A stretch of 64,000 bases of DNA from Flavobacterium urumqiense (GTDB taxonomy: Bacteria; Bacteroidota; Bacteroidia; Flavobacteriales; Flavobacteriaceae). The notes under the pieces are model-generated. The model saw nothing but the letters and a program-made list of their open reading frames with translations. It made no database searches and was not told where the DNA came from. This document shows, one piece after another, positions 1 to 8,327 of the stretch. Where the stretch lies: the NCBI RefSeq assembly GCF_900108015.1, contig NZ_FNVP01000005.1, positions 164,499 through 228,498 on the forward strand, written 5' to 3'. Numbering within the stretch: position 1 is the stretch's first letter; the number at the start of each line of letters is the position of its first letter. The position numbers and the translations under genes were made by a program.

Positions 1-650
1 TTGAGTAATTTTTCTCGGCTATGTGCGGAAATATGTTTTTGTTCAAAAGTGATATATTCATAAACTTCATCAGAAAGAAGTATAATATCAGGATATTTTT
101 CCAACAGGGTTTCCAATGATTCAAAATCTGATTCCGTTAAAATTTTCCCCGTTGGATTGTGCGGATTATTGATGATGATCATTTTGGTTTTAGAACTGCA
201 TGATTTTTCAATCCTATCCCAATTTGGAGTATAATCGTCGTTTAACGCTACCCGAACCGGATTTGCGCTGCACAATAGTACGGGCGCTTCATAGCAATCA
301 TAGCTTGGATCTAAAATAATTACTTCATCATTGGTTTCTACCAAAGCTTGAATTGTGGTAAAAATGGCTTGAGTAGCGCCTGCGGTAATTAATAGTTCTG
401 TTTCTGGTTGAATAACTCTTTCGTATGAATTTTTTATAAGTACAGCAATTTTTGATAGTAGTGGGGGATAACCCGACATGGGTAAATATTGATGTACATT
501 TTCTTTGGCAAGTTTGGCTACAATATCCGTTAACCTTTCATCTACCGGAAAGTTTGGAAAGCCTTGAGAAAGATTAATTGCATTATACTCGGTTGCCATT
601 TTAGACATAATCGTAAATATGCTCGTGCCAATATGTGGAAGTTTGCTCAT
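1..650 (-). CDS. Class I/II PLP aminotransferase (methionine/kynurenine aminotransferase type), partial
   Basis: The first 216 codons read leftwards from an ATG at 648-650 and run off the window. The N-terminus contains NLSQGFPNFPVD, followed by YLPMSGYPPL, GATQAIF, the substrate/PLP segment NNPHNPTGK and DEVYEYI. These are typical of fold-type I aminotransferases of the YbdL/kynurenine aminotransferase group, which transaminate methionine and aromatic amino acids in the cytoplasm. The PLP lysine lies outside the window. A terminator hairpin (684-710) separates it from the upstream RsmI-like gene, so it probably has its own promoter. Family assignment is firm; the exact substrate is not resolved. 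Confidence 0.88.
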   Translation of the reverse strand, partial: MSKLPHIGTSIFTIMSKMATEYNAINLSQGFPNFPVDERLTDIVAKLAKENVHQYLPMSGYPPLLSKIAVLIKNSYERVIQPETELLITAGATQAIFTTIQALVETNDEVIILDPSYDCYEAPVLLCSANPVRVALNDDYTPNWDRIEKSCSSKTKMIIINNPHNPTGKILTESDFESLETLLEKYPDIILLSDEVYEYITFEQKHISAHSREKLL

Positions 651-683
651 AGAAAAGGGCATTTATTATTATTCAGAAATGTA

Positions 684-710
684 TAAAAAAAAAGCCACCC
701 TAAGGCAGCT
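684..710 (-). terminator. Rho-independent terminator (minus strand)
   Basis: Read on the minus strand, AGCTGCC and GGTGGCT pair (with two G-T wobbles) around a TTAG loop, followed by a run of about nine T. It lies about 230 bases downstream of the RsmI-like gene and just upstream of the aminotransferase. It probably ends the dnaA/phosphatase/RsmI-like transcript. The rest of 711-943 shows no convincing gene; a 24-codon open stretch at about 736-808 has no start codon. Confidence 0.6.
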
Positions 711-943
711 TCTAATTAAAGTTTATCGTAATTACTTTATTTTAAGGATCTTTCCCTCTACGCTAACTACTAATTTTACTATTTTGTTTCTAAGATAGCT
801 GAGTGTTTATTTTAGAATCAAATGTCTTTTTAAATAAATAATATTATAATTTTTTAAATTGTTGTCTATATCTTGGGTAATTTATAAACGACAGAAATTA
901 CTGTAAATGAATTGTTTAGACGATAATTTGTAATATACAAACT

Positions 944-1666
944 TTACATTTTGTGTATGATAAAAATTGTCGGGCGTTTATGTAAATCGATGGTTTCTTT
1001 TTTCCAAGCTGCAATTTTCTTAGTCTTTATGTATTCTGTTGGTAAGGTGATATCAGTTGCAATACATAAATGTGTCTCTGGATGGAGTGTTTGCACTAAA
1101 TCTTCTAGTAATTTATTGTTGCGATATGGAGTTTCGATGAAAATCTGAGATTGATTTTTTTCGAAAGATACCTTCTCTAAGGTTTTAAAACTGGCTTTCT
1201 TTTCATCTTTTTCAATAGGTAAATAGCCATGAAACGTAAAACTTTGACCGTTCATTCCTGATGCCATCATCGCTAAAAGTATAGAAGAAGGACCTACCAA
1301 AGGAATAACCTGGATTCCTTTTTCGTGAGCCAGTTTAACAATCACAGCACCTGGATCAGCCACGCCAGGACAGCCCGCTTCACTCATTAATCCAACATTT
1401 TTGCCTTCTAATAACGGTTTGATAAAATCTAAATGCTCTTTGGTTTCAGTATGTTTGTTTAAAACAAAAAGGATGAGTTCAGATTGTTTCTTTTCAGGAC
1501 TGACTTCTTTGATTGATTTTCGTGCGGTTTTTTCATTCTCAACAATGTAGTAATCAATAAAATCAATGCTTCTTTTTATGGTCTGTGGCAAAACATCCAT
1601 AGGATCACAATCTCCCATAGTGGTAGGGATTAAATATAGTTTTCCTAAAGGAGTAGTTGATTTCAT
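944..1666 (-). CDS. RsmI-family SAM-dependent methyltransferase
   Basis: A 240-residue tetrapyrrole-methylase-fold protein. It carries the RsmI signature SEAGCPGVADPG (about residues 95-106), which binds S-adenosylmethionine, and the family motif VGPSSILLAMMASG (about 124-137). RsmI 2'-O-methylates C1402 of 16S rRNA. This protein is shorter than classical RsmI (about 280 residues) and starts KLYLIPTTMGD instead of the usual LYLVATPIGN, as in the short second RsmI-like paralogue of Bacteroidota, so its RNA target is not certain. It is the last gene after dnaA and the phosphatase on the minus strand. Confidence 0.88.
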   Translation of the reverse strand: MKSTTPLGKLYLIPTTMGDCDPMDVLPQTIKRSIDFIDYYIVENEKTARKSIKEVSPEKKQSELILFVLNKHTETKEHLDFIKPLLEGKNVGLMSEAGCPGVADPGAVIVKLAHEKGIQVIPLVGPSSILLAMMASGMNGQSFTFHGYLPIEKDEKKASFKTLEKVSFEKNQSQIFIETPYRNNKLLEDLVQTLHPETHLCIATDITLPTEYIKTKKIAAWKKETIDLHKRPTIFIIHKM

Positions 1667-1724
1667 GGGTGTAATTTAATATTTCTAAAGCTGACTGTAC
1701 GAGTTACTTTTTAAACTGAATTGG

Positions 1725-2192
1725 TTAATGATGTTTGGCTATTAATTGCTTGGCAATAACATCGCACGCATCATCTAACATGTTGTAAATAATTTCAAAA
1801 CCGTTTGGTAAACCAAAGTAAGGATCGGGGACATCGACATTTTCGTCAGGAAATAAAGCATTCAATACAAGATGGACTTTTTCTTTTTGTTGTTTGTTTT
1901 CTGCAAGTTGCAGTACATCATCGTAATTGGCATTATCCATTACAAATATATAGTCGAAAGAATTAAAATCACTAATACTGAATTGTCTTCCTTTTTGTGT
2001 TGAAATATCCAGATTGTATTTTTTTGCAACAGCAATGGAACGATCATCAGGGGAACGACCAATGTGCCATGAACCTGTTCCTGCTGAATCTACTTTGAAT
2101 TTATTTTTTGGAAGTTTCGAAGCCAATATTCCTTCAGCCAAGGGTGACCGACAAATATTTCCTAAACAAACCATTAAGATTTTTATGGGCAT
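1725..2192 (-). CDS. Low-molecular-weight protein tyrosine phosphatase
   Basis: 155 residues, normal length. The N-terminal P-loop C9-LGNIC-R15-S matches the CX5R(S/T) active site, and the general-acid motif D123-P-Y-F is present. The family hydrolyses phosphotyrosine through a cysteinyl-phosphate intermediate in the cytoplasm; in many bacteria it regulates polysaccharide export or arsenate detoxification, and nothing nearby decides which. Its ATG is 7 bases after the dnaA stop codon, so the two are probably cotranscribed and may be translationally coupled. Confidence 0.93.
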   Translation of the reverse strand: MPIKILMVCLGNICRSPLAEGILASKLPKNKFKVDSAGTGSWHIGRSPDDRSIAVAKKYNLDISTQKGRQFSISDFNSFDYIFVMDNANYDDVLQLAENKQQKEKVHLVLNALFPDENVDVPDPYFGLPNGFEIIYNMLDDACDVIAKQLIAKHH

Positions 2193-2199
2193 ACTGCTT

Positions 2200-3627
2200 T
2201 TATAGCGTTAATTTTTTATTGATGTCATCCACAAATTTTTTGAACTGTTTGTCGGTAGCCATCAAATTATCGACAGTTTTACAAGCATGTAATACAGTGG
2301 CATGATCGCGATCACCAATTTGTGAACCAATATTAGCCAAAGATGCTTTTGTGAATTTTTTAGCAAAAAACATAGCCAACTGTCTGGCTTGTACCACATG
2401 TCTTTTTCTGGTTTTGGATTGTAGTGTTTCTAAATCTAATTGAAAATAATCAGAAACAATTTTTTGAATATAATCAATCGAAATTTCTCGTTTTACATTC
2501 TTGACAAATTTCTCAACGACACTTTTTGCAAGTTCCAACGTAACTTCTTTTTTATTGAATGATGATTGTGCAATCAAAGAAATAATGGCTCCTTCCAGTT
2601 CCCGCACATTCGATTTAATATTGCGAGCAACGTATTCAATGATTTCTTCAGGAATTTCTACACCATCTCTGTATAGTATATTTTTCAGGATAGAGATTCT
2701 GGTTTCATAATCTGGTTGGTGCAATTCAGCAGACAATCCCCATTTGAAACGAGATAATAAACGTTGTTCAATATCTTGCATATCCACAGGCGCTTTGTCC
2801 GAAGTCAAAATTACCTGTTTACCATTTTGATGCAAATAGTTGAAGATATGAAAAAATACATCTTGAGTTCCAGACTTTCCAGAAAGGAATTGAACATCAT
2901 CAATGATTAAAACATCAATTAATTGATAGAAATGAATAAAATCATTTCGGTTGTTTTTCTTTACTGAGTCAATGTATTGTTGGGTGAAAATTTCAGCCGA
3001 GATATATAGAACCGTTTTTTCAGGATATTTATCTTTTATTTCGACACCAATTGCATGCGCTAAATGCGTTTTTCCCAGACCTACACCACCAAAAATCAAC
3101 AATGGATTGAAGGAGGTTCCGCCTGGTTTATTGGCAACAGCCATTCCAGCAGATCTGGCTAATCGGTTAGAGTCTCCTTCGAGGAAATTGTCAAAACTAT
3201 AGTTCGCATTCAATTGTGATTCAATTTTCAAATTGCGAATTCCTGGAATTACAAATGGGTTTTTTAATTCTGGGTTTAAATTCTTGAACGGAGCATCAAC
3301 TTCTTGAGGCTTCATAGGAACTCTGTTGGCACTTGGCAATTGTTCCGTAAACGGTTGTTTGTTGCCATAAGTGTTTTCCATTCTGATTTTATAAAGTAAC
3401 TTTGCGTTTTTTCCAAGTTCTTTAGTAAGCGCCACTTTTAATAATTTCACATAGTGTTCTTCTAACCATTCGTAGAAAAATTTACTTGGAACTTGAATAT
3501 ATAATGCGTTATCGGTAAGTTCAACTGATTTGATTGGTTCGAACCAAGTTTTGTAGGCTTGATCCTGAATGTTGTCTTTTATAAAAGACAAACAGTTTTC
3601 CCATACTGATTGAGCAGTTTTGTTCAT
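2200..3627 (-). CDS. dnaA: Chromosomal replication initiator DnaA
   Basis: 475 residues with all four DnaA domains. The N-terminal DnaB/DiaA-interaction domain (about 1-80) has the WFEPI motif; a variable linker follows. The AAA+ domain has Walker A GGVGLGKT (180-187) and Walker B LIIDDVQF (about 240-247). The C-terminal helix-turn-helix contains GDRDHATVLHACKTV, which reads the DnaA box. It binds and melts oriC with ATP. I see no cluster of DnaA boxes around the gene, so the origin need not be here. It heads a minus-strand cluster with the phosphatase and RsmI-like genes. Confidence 0.98.
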   Translation of the reverse strand: MNKTAQSVWENCLSFIKDNIQDQAYKTWFEPIKSVELTDNALYIQVPSKFFYEWLEEHYVKLLKVALTKELGKNAKLLYKIRMENTYGNKQPFTEQLPSANRVPMKPQEVDAPFKNLNPELKNPFVIPGIRNLKIESQLNANYSFDNFLEGDSNRLARSAGMAVANKPGGTSFNPLLIFGGVGLGKTHLAHAIGVEIKDKYPEKTVLYISAEIFTQQYIDSVKKNNRNDFIHFYQLIDVLIIDDVQFLSGKSGTQDVFFHIFNYLHQNGKQVILTSDKAPVDMQDIEQRLLSRFKWGLSAELHQPDYETRISILKNILYRDGVEIPEEIIEYVARNIKSNVRELEGAIISLIAQSSFNKKEVTLELAKSVVEKFVKNVKREISIDYIQKIVSDYFQLDLETLQSKTRKRHVVQARQLAMFFAKKFTKASLANIGSQIGDRDHATVLHACKTVDNLMATDKQFKKFVDDINKKLTL

Positions 3628-3812
3628 ATGTTCGGTTAAGTTATTTTTATTTGGGTATTTATTATCCTACAAAAAAAAGAGTGTCTTTCTATAATTTTTC
3701 AGGGTAACAAATATGTGAACAATTTTCTGTAAAAAAAAATATAATAGGTAATTATTTTATAAATTAATGTTGTAAGGAGCTTTTTAAATTTTAAATTTTT
3801 AATAAATAATTA

Positions 3813-4217
3813 ATGAAAGATCATCAAATTCAAGTTAGAGTTCGCTACTCTGAAACGGACCAAATGGGAGTAGTTTATCACGGAAATTATATTCCTTATT
3901 TTGAGATAGGAAGGGTTGAATGGCTTAGAAACAAAGGGGTTTCTTATAAAATTATGGAAGAAAGCGGGATTGCTTTACCGATCGTTTCTATGAATATAAA
4001 TTATAAAAAATCAGCTAGATATGACGAGCTGCTCACGGTGCATACAGTTTTCAAAAGTCAGACTTCTGTCAAGATAGAATTTGATTGCTCTATTTATAAT
4101 GAAGCCGAAGAGTTATTAACAACTGCCCAATTTATTTTAGTTTTTGTGTCCTTAAAAACGGGTCGTCCAATTGCTCCTCCAGATTATATTTTGGAATTGT
4201 TAAAAACTATCGATTAA
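3813..4217 (+). CDS. Acyl-CoA thioesterase, YbgC/FadM-type hotdog fold
   Basis: 134 residues, the usual length for a single hotdog-fold 4-hydroxybenzoyl-CoA thioesterase family protein. The motif YSETDQMGVVYHGNY (residues 12-26) contains the catalytic Asp16 and the helix-start histidine/tyrosine pattern of the YbgC group. These enzymes hydrolyse acyl-CoA thioesters in the cytoplasm, with either housekeeping or phospholipid-linked roles. It is divergent from dnaA across 185 bases and convergent with the YigZ-family gene. The leader directly upstream of the ATG is A/T only, as is usual for translation starts in this phylum. Confidence 0.92.
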   Translation: MKDHQIQVRVRYSETDQMGVVYHGNYIPYFEIGRVEWLRNKGVSYKIMEESGIALPIVSMNINYKKSARYDELLTVHTVFKSQTSVKIEFDCSIYNEAEELLTTAQFILVFVSLKTGRPIAPPDYILELLKTID

Positions 4218-4246
4218 GTGCTAAAAAAATCTGTTTAAACTCTAAT

Positions 4247-4876
4247 TCAGCATTTTTTTATGTTGATTTCAAAAATAGAATTAAAAATGTCGAAAATTAT
4301 TTCGGCATTTTTTTTTCGAGTTTTTATCTCTATTTTCCCAATTGGAAGTCCTGAATTTTCATTTATTTCCATTTCCTGAGTTACAATTGCCAGTTTCTTT
4401 TCCTTTATTACTCGCATCACTTTATTCATGTTTATGTAATCAAATGAAATTATAAAATGAATATCAATTGTTTTTTCGACTATTTTACAAGTTTGCAGAA
4501 TCATTTGGGCAGTAGTTTTATAAGCAGAGATCAATCCTCCGACGCCTAATTTAACGCCTCCAAAAATGCGCACCACTACAATCAGGATATTGGTAACAGA
4601 AAATGACTGAATTTGGCCATAAATTGGCATCCCTGCGCTATTGCTTGGTTCTCCATCATCATTTGCTCTATAACTTATCGTATCAGCACCTATTTGATAG
4701 GCATAGCAATAATGCCCCGCGGTAGGGTGTTCTTTTCGTAAAATGTCTATAATGGGTTTTACTTGATCTTCGGACTGAATTGGGAAAGCATAACCAAAGA
4801 ATTTGCTGTTTTTTTCTTTGAATAATACTGCTGAAGGCGAAAATTCAATGGTGTTGTACGTATCTTTAAATTCCAA
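4247..4876 (-). CDS. YigZ/IMPACT family protein
   Basis: 209 residues. The N-terminal UPF0029/IMPACT domain has the diagnostic stretch RANDDGEPSNSAGMPI (about 69-84) and FGGVKLGVGGL (about 105-115); a DUF1949-like C-terminal domain follows. The family is conserved in bacteria and eukaryotes and linked to translation or proteolysis control (eukaryotic IMPACT inhibits GCN2); no enzymatic activity can be assigned from sequence. It is the last gene of the ribD-HAD-yigZ minus-strand operon, starting 14 bases after the HAD stop. Confidence 0.9.
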   Translation of the reverse strand: MEFKDTYNTIEFSPSAVLFKEKNSKFFGYAFPIQSEDQVKPIIDILRKEHPTAGHYCYAYQIGADTISYRANDDGEPSNSAGMPIYGQIQSFSVTNILIVVVRIFGGVKLGVGGLISAYKTTAQMILQTCKIVEKTIDIHFIISFDYINMNKVMRVIKEKKLAIVTQEMEINENSGLPIGKIEIKTRKKNAEIIFDIFNSIFEINIKKC

Positions 4877-4890
4877 AAGGGTATTGTTTT

Positions 4891-5493
4891 CTAAATTATT
4901 TTTTTTTCAAATAAATTAACTATATCTTCTTTTCCAACTTTTAGATGCCAAACTTGTAATCCTAACTTGTGTGCAGCATCTGTATTTTCTTTTTTATCAT
5001 CGATAAATAATGTCCGTTTTGGAGATAATTCATGGTTGTTTATAATGTAATTGAAAATTTCAGGACTGGGCTTCCTGATTCCAACTTCAAAAGAAAAATA
5101 TACTTTTTCAAAACATTGGTAAAAATCACTGTAAAACGAAATACCGGATTTCTGTTCAAAAGTTTCTATATGAATTGGATCAGTGTTGCTCAATAAAAAT
5201 AATCGATATTTTTTGGAGAGCATTTGAAGAAATTCTAATCGATAGAGAGGGAAATCTAGAAGAATGGCATTCCACGCAACTAATATTTCTTTAATACTTG
5301 CATTTGAAATGTGTTTTTGAATACCAAAAAGGAAGTTCTCTCGCGAGATTTCACCCAATTCAAACTGAGTGTTTAAGTGATCTAAATCATCATTCCACTC
5401 TGTTAAACCTAGTTTTTTCAGGCCATCCATGGTGGCTTGTTTATCTAAATTGATAAATATATCTCCAAAATCAAAAATAATAGTATTAATCAT
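4891..5493 (-). CDS. HAD-superfamily hydrolase (subfamily IA)
   Basis: 200 residues. Motif I is IIFDFGD with nucleophile Asp8; the second Asp of DxD is glycine, as in many YihX-like members. Motif II is FLLSNTD (about 98-104), the motif III lysine lies in GIRKPSPEIF, and motif IV is FIDDKKENTDAA. It is probably a small-molecule phosphatase. Its ATG lies inside the ribD 3' end (8-base overlap), indicating translational coupling to riboflavin synthesis. A role as the pathway's missing phosphatase for the reduced ribityl-aminopyrimidine phosphate is an attractive inference from position only; HAD phosphatases do that step in other bacteria. Confidence 0.88.
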   Translation of the reverse strand: MINTIIFDFGDIFINLDKQATMDGLKKLGLTEWNDDLDHLNTQFELGEISRENFLFGIQKHISNASIKEILVAWNAILLDFPLYRLEFLQMLSKKYRLFLLSNTDPIHIETFEQKSGISFYSDFYQCFEKVYFSFEVGIRKPSPEIFNYIINNHELSPKRTLFIDDKKENTDAAHKLGLQVWHLKVGKEDIVNLFEKKII

Positions 5494-6529
5494 TGTTTCT
5501 AGATAGTATTAATTCATCATCACCAATTGAAAGTTTTTCGAATGGTTTCGTAATCAATATCGGTGCTTTAATTCCTTCGCTAATTTGGATATTTCCAATA
5601 AAAATACGTGCTTCGTCCCAAAGGATTGAATCAATAAAGGTCTGTAAAGTTTGTCTGCCACCTTCAATAATTACGGATTGGATTTGATGTTTGTATAGTT
5701 TTTCGGCTATTTGTATTGCTATATTTTGTTTGAAATCAATTACTTCAAAGATAATATTTTCTTTTTCAACTGTAGGCTTTAATCTTGAAAATACAATTGT
5801 TTTGATGTGATTGTCAAATATTTGACTATCGTTTGAAATGCGATTGTTTTGGTCCAAAACCACCCGAATAGGATTGTTTCCGGTCCAATCTCTCACATCT
5901 AATTTTGGATTATCATCAATAACGGTTTGGGTTCCTACAAGAATGGCTTGTTCTTCACTTCTCCATTTATGTACCAATTGTCTCGAATAACGGTTGGTAA
6001 TCCAAACTGGTTTTTTTTTTAATTTTTCTAAAGGAGCGATAAACCCATCTTTACTTTCAGCCCATTTCAAAATTATGTAGGGTCTTTTCTTTTCATGAAA
6101 AGTAAAAAATCGTTTATTCAGTTCATTGCATTCGGTTTCAAGAATACCAACGGTAACTTGTATTCCGGCTTCGATTAATTTTTTGATGCCATTTCCAGCC
6201 ACTTTCTCATTAGGGTCAACTGTTCCAATAACTACATTAGGGATTTCATTTTTTATAATTAAATCACAACAAGGAGGTGTTTTTCCAAAATGACTGCACG
6301 GTTCTAAACTCACGTAAATAGTCGATTTTTTCAAGAGCGATTTGTCTTTTACGGAATTTATCGCGTTTACTTCGGCATGTGGTTCGCCTGACTTTTTATG
6401 CCAACCTTCGCCAATGATTTTATTTTCACAAACAATTACGCTTCCAACCATAGGATTGGGATAGGTTGTTCCCAAGCCATTTTTGGCCAATTCGATACAA
6501 CGTTTTATATATTTTTCCTGTATACTCAC
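5486..6529 (-). CDS. ribD: Bifunctional riboflavin deaminase/reductase RibD
   Basis: 347 residues. The N-terminal cytidine-deaminase-like domain has the zinc motif HAE (51-53) and PCSHFGKTPPC (77-87). The C-terminal RibD reductase domain begins near residue 148 (ILKWAESKDGFIA) and includes IIEGGRQTLQ. It catalyses steps 2 and 3 of riboflavin synthesis (deamination, then NADPH reduction of the ribosyl group). The start is GTG at 6527-6529, which aligns with family N-termini. A perfect -7 element (6534-6541) lies only 4 bases upstream of that GTG, so the message may be leaderless. First gene of an operon with the HAD and yigZ genes. Confidence 0.95.
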   Translation of the reverse strand: MSIQEKYIKRCIELAKNGLGTTYPNPMVGSVIVCENKIIGEGWHKKSGEPHAEVNAINSVKDKSLLKKSTIYVSLEPCSHFGKTPPCCDLIIKNEIPNVVIGTVDPNEKVAGNGIKKLIEAGIQVTVGILETECNELNKRFFTFHEKKRPYIILKWAESKDGFIAPLEKLKKKPVWITNRYSRQLVHKWRSEEQAILVGTQTVIDDNPKLDVRDWTGNNPIRVVLDQNNRISNDSQIFDNHIKTIVFSRLKPTVEKENIIFEVIDFKQNIAIQIAEKLYKHQIQSVIIEGGRQTLQTFIDSILWDEARIFIGNIQISEGIKAPILITKPFEKLSIGDDELILSRNND

Positions 6530-6533
6530 TATG

Positions 6534-6541
6534 CAAAAGTA
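6534..6541 (-). promoter_or_regulatory. Bacteroidota -7 promoter element for ribD
   Basis: The minus strand reads TACTTTTG, a perfect TAnnTTTG. At about 20 bases upstream there is TTC rather than the consensus TTG. The predicted transcription start would fall at or next to the ribD GTG codon. Confidence 0.5.
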
Positions 6542-6613
6542 GTTGTTTTTGAGTTTAGCCCCGAAACTTCCCGATTTGTTTTAAAACTTTCGAAAATTAC
6601 AATAAACAATTTC

Positions 6614-6621
6614 TACTTTTG
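6614..6621 (+). promoter_or_regulatory. Bacteroidota -7 promoter element for the GNAT gene
   Basis: TACTTTTG matches TAnnTTTG exactly, 25 bases upstream of the ATG at 6647. No TTG lies at the right -33 distance. Together with the ribD element this forms a divergent promoter pair. Confidence 0.5.
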
Positions 6622-6646
6622 TGAGTAAAATTAGACCTGTTAAAAA

Positions 6647-7135
6647 ATGGAAAATTACCGTATTAGAAAAATAAAAAAAGAGGACAATAGTGCAGTTGCA
6701 GCATTGATTAGAGCTGTTTTTGACGAATTGAATATTCCTAAAGTGGGAACGGCTTATGAAGATCCTTATTTGGATTTAATGTTTGAGGAATACAACAAGC
6801 CAAAATCGGTTTATTACGTCGTTGAAAAAGAAGGCAGAATTATAGGCTCCGCTGGTGTGGCTCAACTTGAAAATGAAGCTGAAACTATTTGTGAATTGCA
6901 AAAAATGTATTTTTTGCCAGAAACACGCGGTTTGGGAATAGGAAGCCAAATGATGGCTAAATGTTTGCAAAGCGCAAAGGATTTTGGTTTCGAAAAATGT
7001 TATTTGGAAACGATGCCTTTCATGCTCGATGCACAGAAACTCTATAAAAAAACTGGCTTTGAATATATTTGTTCGCCTATGGGCAGCACGGGTCATACCT
7101 CATGTCCGGTTTGGATGTTGAAGATTTTAGATTAG
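6647..7135 (+). CDS. GNAT-family N-acetyltransferase
   Basis: 162 residues spanning a complete GNAT fold. The acetyl-CoA-binding motif A is at LQKMYFLPETRGLGIGSQMM (about 86-105), with the R/Q-x-x-G-x-G/A pattern RGLGIG. A following segment, YKKTGFEYI, matches the motif B tail. The family transfers acetyl from acetyl-CoA to amines of small molecules or proteins. The substrate cannot be deduced; the neighbours (ribD operon divergent, prmC downstream) do not help. Confidence 0.88.
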   Translation: MENYRIRKIKKEDNSAVAALIRAVFDELNIPKVGTAYEDPYLDLMFEEYNKPKSVYYVVEKEGRIIGSAGVAQLENEAETICELQKMYFLPETRGLGIGSQMMAKCLQSAKDFGFEKCYLETMPFMLDAQKLYKKTGFEYICSPMGSTGHTSCPVWMLKILD

Positions 7136-7240
7136 TGAACGATGATTAGCGATTGTTGATCGTCTGCCATGTGAAATCAGCAATCTAAAATATTATTGAT
7201 TGAAAATAATTTCTACGATTTTGGCAATTAAAATAAAAAC

Positions 7241-8116
7241 ATGAAAATAAAAGAATACAGAAGCCAATTTATTCAAGAACTCACTCCGATCTATGATGCG
7301 GGTGAAGCGGAGAGTTTTTTCTATTTGATTCTTGAAGAAAAAAAGCAATTGAAAAGAATAGACTTGGCTTTACACCCTGATCTGAATTTTTCAGAAGAAG
7401 AAATTGTCGTTTGGAACTTAATTTTGGAACAATTAAAAAAAGAAATTCCGATTCAGTATTTATTGGGTAAAACTGGTTTTTATGGATTGGATTTTGAAGT
7501 CAATGAAAACGTTTTGATTCCCAGACCGGAAACCGAAGAACTAGTGGATTGGATTATTAAAAGTAATTCAAAGAGTAAAAAATATAAAAATTTAAAAATT
7601 CTGGATATTGGAACCGGAAGCGGTTGCATTGCTATTTCATTGGCAAAAAACATTCCGAATTCACAGGTTTATGCTGTAGATGTTTCCGAAAAGGCTTTGG
7701 CTACAGCCAAAAAAAATGCGGAACTCAATAACGTAAAGGTTACTTTTAGCAATCAAAACATTCTTGATACCGAAGATTTGAAGCAGCATTTTGACATTAT
7801 TGTTTCCAATCCACCTTATGTTCGAAATTTAGAAAAAGAGGAAATCAAGAAAAATGTTTTGGACAACGAACCCCATTTGGCTCTTTTTGTAGAAGATAAT
7901 GATGCGTTGATTTTTTATAGAAAAATAGCGGAGCTGGCTCAAAAAAACCTTTCACAAAACGGGCAGTTATTTTTTGAAATTAATCAATATCTATCAAAAG
8001 AAATGGTGGAGTTACTCGAAAAAATGAATTTCAAAAACATCGAATTGCGAAAAGATATTTATGGAAATGACAGGATGATTAGTTGTCACTGCGAGGAACG
8101 GAGCAATCACATTTAG
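7241..8116 (+). CDS. prmC: Release-factor glutamine N5-methyltransferase PrmC, C-terminus altered by a repeat
   Basis: 291 residues. The N-terminal helical domain recognises release factors. The catalytic Rossmann domain has the SAM motif DIGTGSGCIA (122-131) and the catalytic NPPY (190-193). It methylates the GGQ glutamine of RF1/RF2. The last 13 residues, MISCHCEERSNHI, are not native-looking: codons from about 8084 are translated from the left arm of a dispersed inverted repeat (8084-8113), and the stop codon lies at 8114-8116, right after the repeat. All catalytic elements are intact, so the enzyme is probably active. Confidence 0.95.
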   Translation: MKIKEYRSQFIQELTPIYDAGEAESFFYLILEEKKQLKRIDLALHPDLNFSEEEIVVWNLILEQLKKEIPIQYLLGKTGFYGLDFEVNENVLIPRPETEELVDWIIKSNSKSKKYKNLKILDIGTGSGCIAISLAKNIPNSQVYAVDVSEKALATAKKNAELNNVKVTFSNQNILDTEDLKQHFDIIVSNPPYVRNLEKEEIKKNVLDNEPHLALFVEDNDALIFYRKIAELAQKNLSQNGQLFFEINQYLSKEMVELLEKMNFKNIELRKDIYGNDRMISCHCEERSNHI

Positions 8117-8320
8117 CTTAATTGTTACAAGCAAAAAGTTATGGTTTAGTAGGGTGTGCGTGAGGGGTAGGAGCAAATTACCTTGTAATGCGGATGACCC
8201 GACCGCATTAAAAAAAGGGGCAACTTGTATCTATGATGAGTCAGCCCCTTTTTTTAATGGGTTCACGCCCAAAATAGTTGGGTAATACAGAATGTGATTG
8301 CTTCGTTCCTGGCAATAATG
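8084..8320. repeat. Inverted-repeat-bounded element with structured core
   Basis: The arms are 8084-8113 and 8291-8320. They match as inverted repeats, sharing a 12-base identical block (agcaatcacatt) and AGGAACG; this is the widespread GCGAGGAACGAAGCAATC-type bacterial repeat. Between them, TGCGG (8189-8193) pairs with CCGCA (8203-8207), and AAAAAAAGGGGC (8210-8221) pairs with GCCCCTTTTTTT (8244-8255). The left arm supplies the 3' coding end of prmC; the right arm stops 7 bases before the permease stop codon. It could be a bidirectional terminator, a miniature mobile element or a structured RNA. Confidence 0.75.
8210..8255. terminator. Bidirectional terminator-like hairpin between convergent genes
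   Basis: A 12-base perfect stem with A7/T7 flanks closes a loop of about 22 bases. It would end transcripts from both prmC (plus) and the MacB-like permease (minus). It lies within the inverted-repeat element. Confidence 0.65.
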
Positions 8321-8327
8321 CTAAAAA

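Noticed and set aside
736..808. Short minus-strand open stretch ending IVKLVVSVEGKILKIK, similar to a type IX secretion signal tail
   Set aside because: Only 24 codons, bounded by stop codons, no start and no preceding domain.
2950..3830. Origin of replication near dnaA
   Set aside because: Only single near-matches to the DnaA box (e.g. TTGTTCACA on the minus strand near 3716-3724) and no cluster; origins in this phylum are often not beside dnaA.
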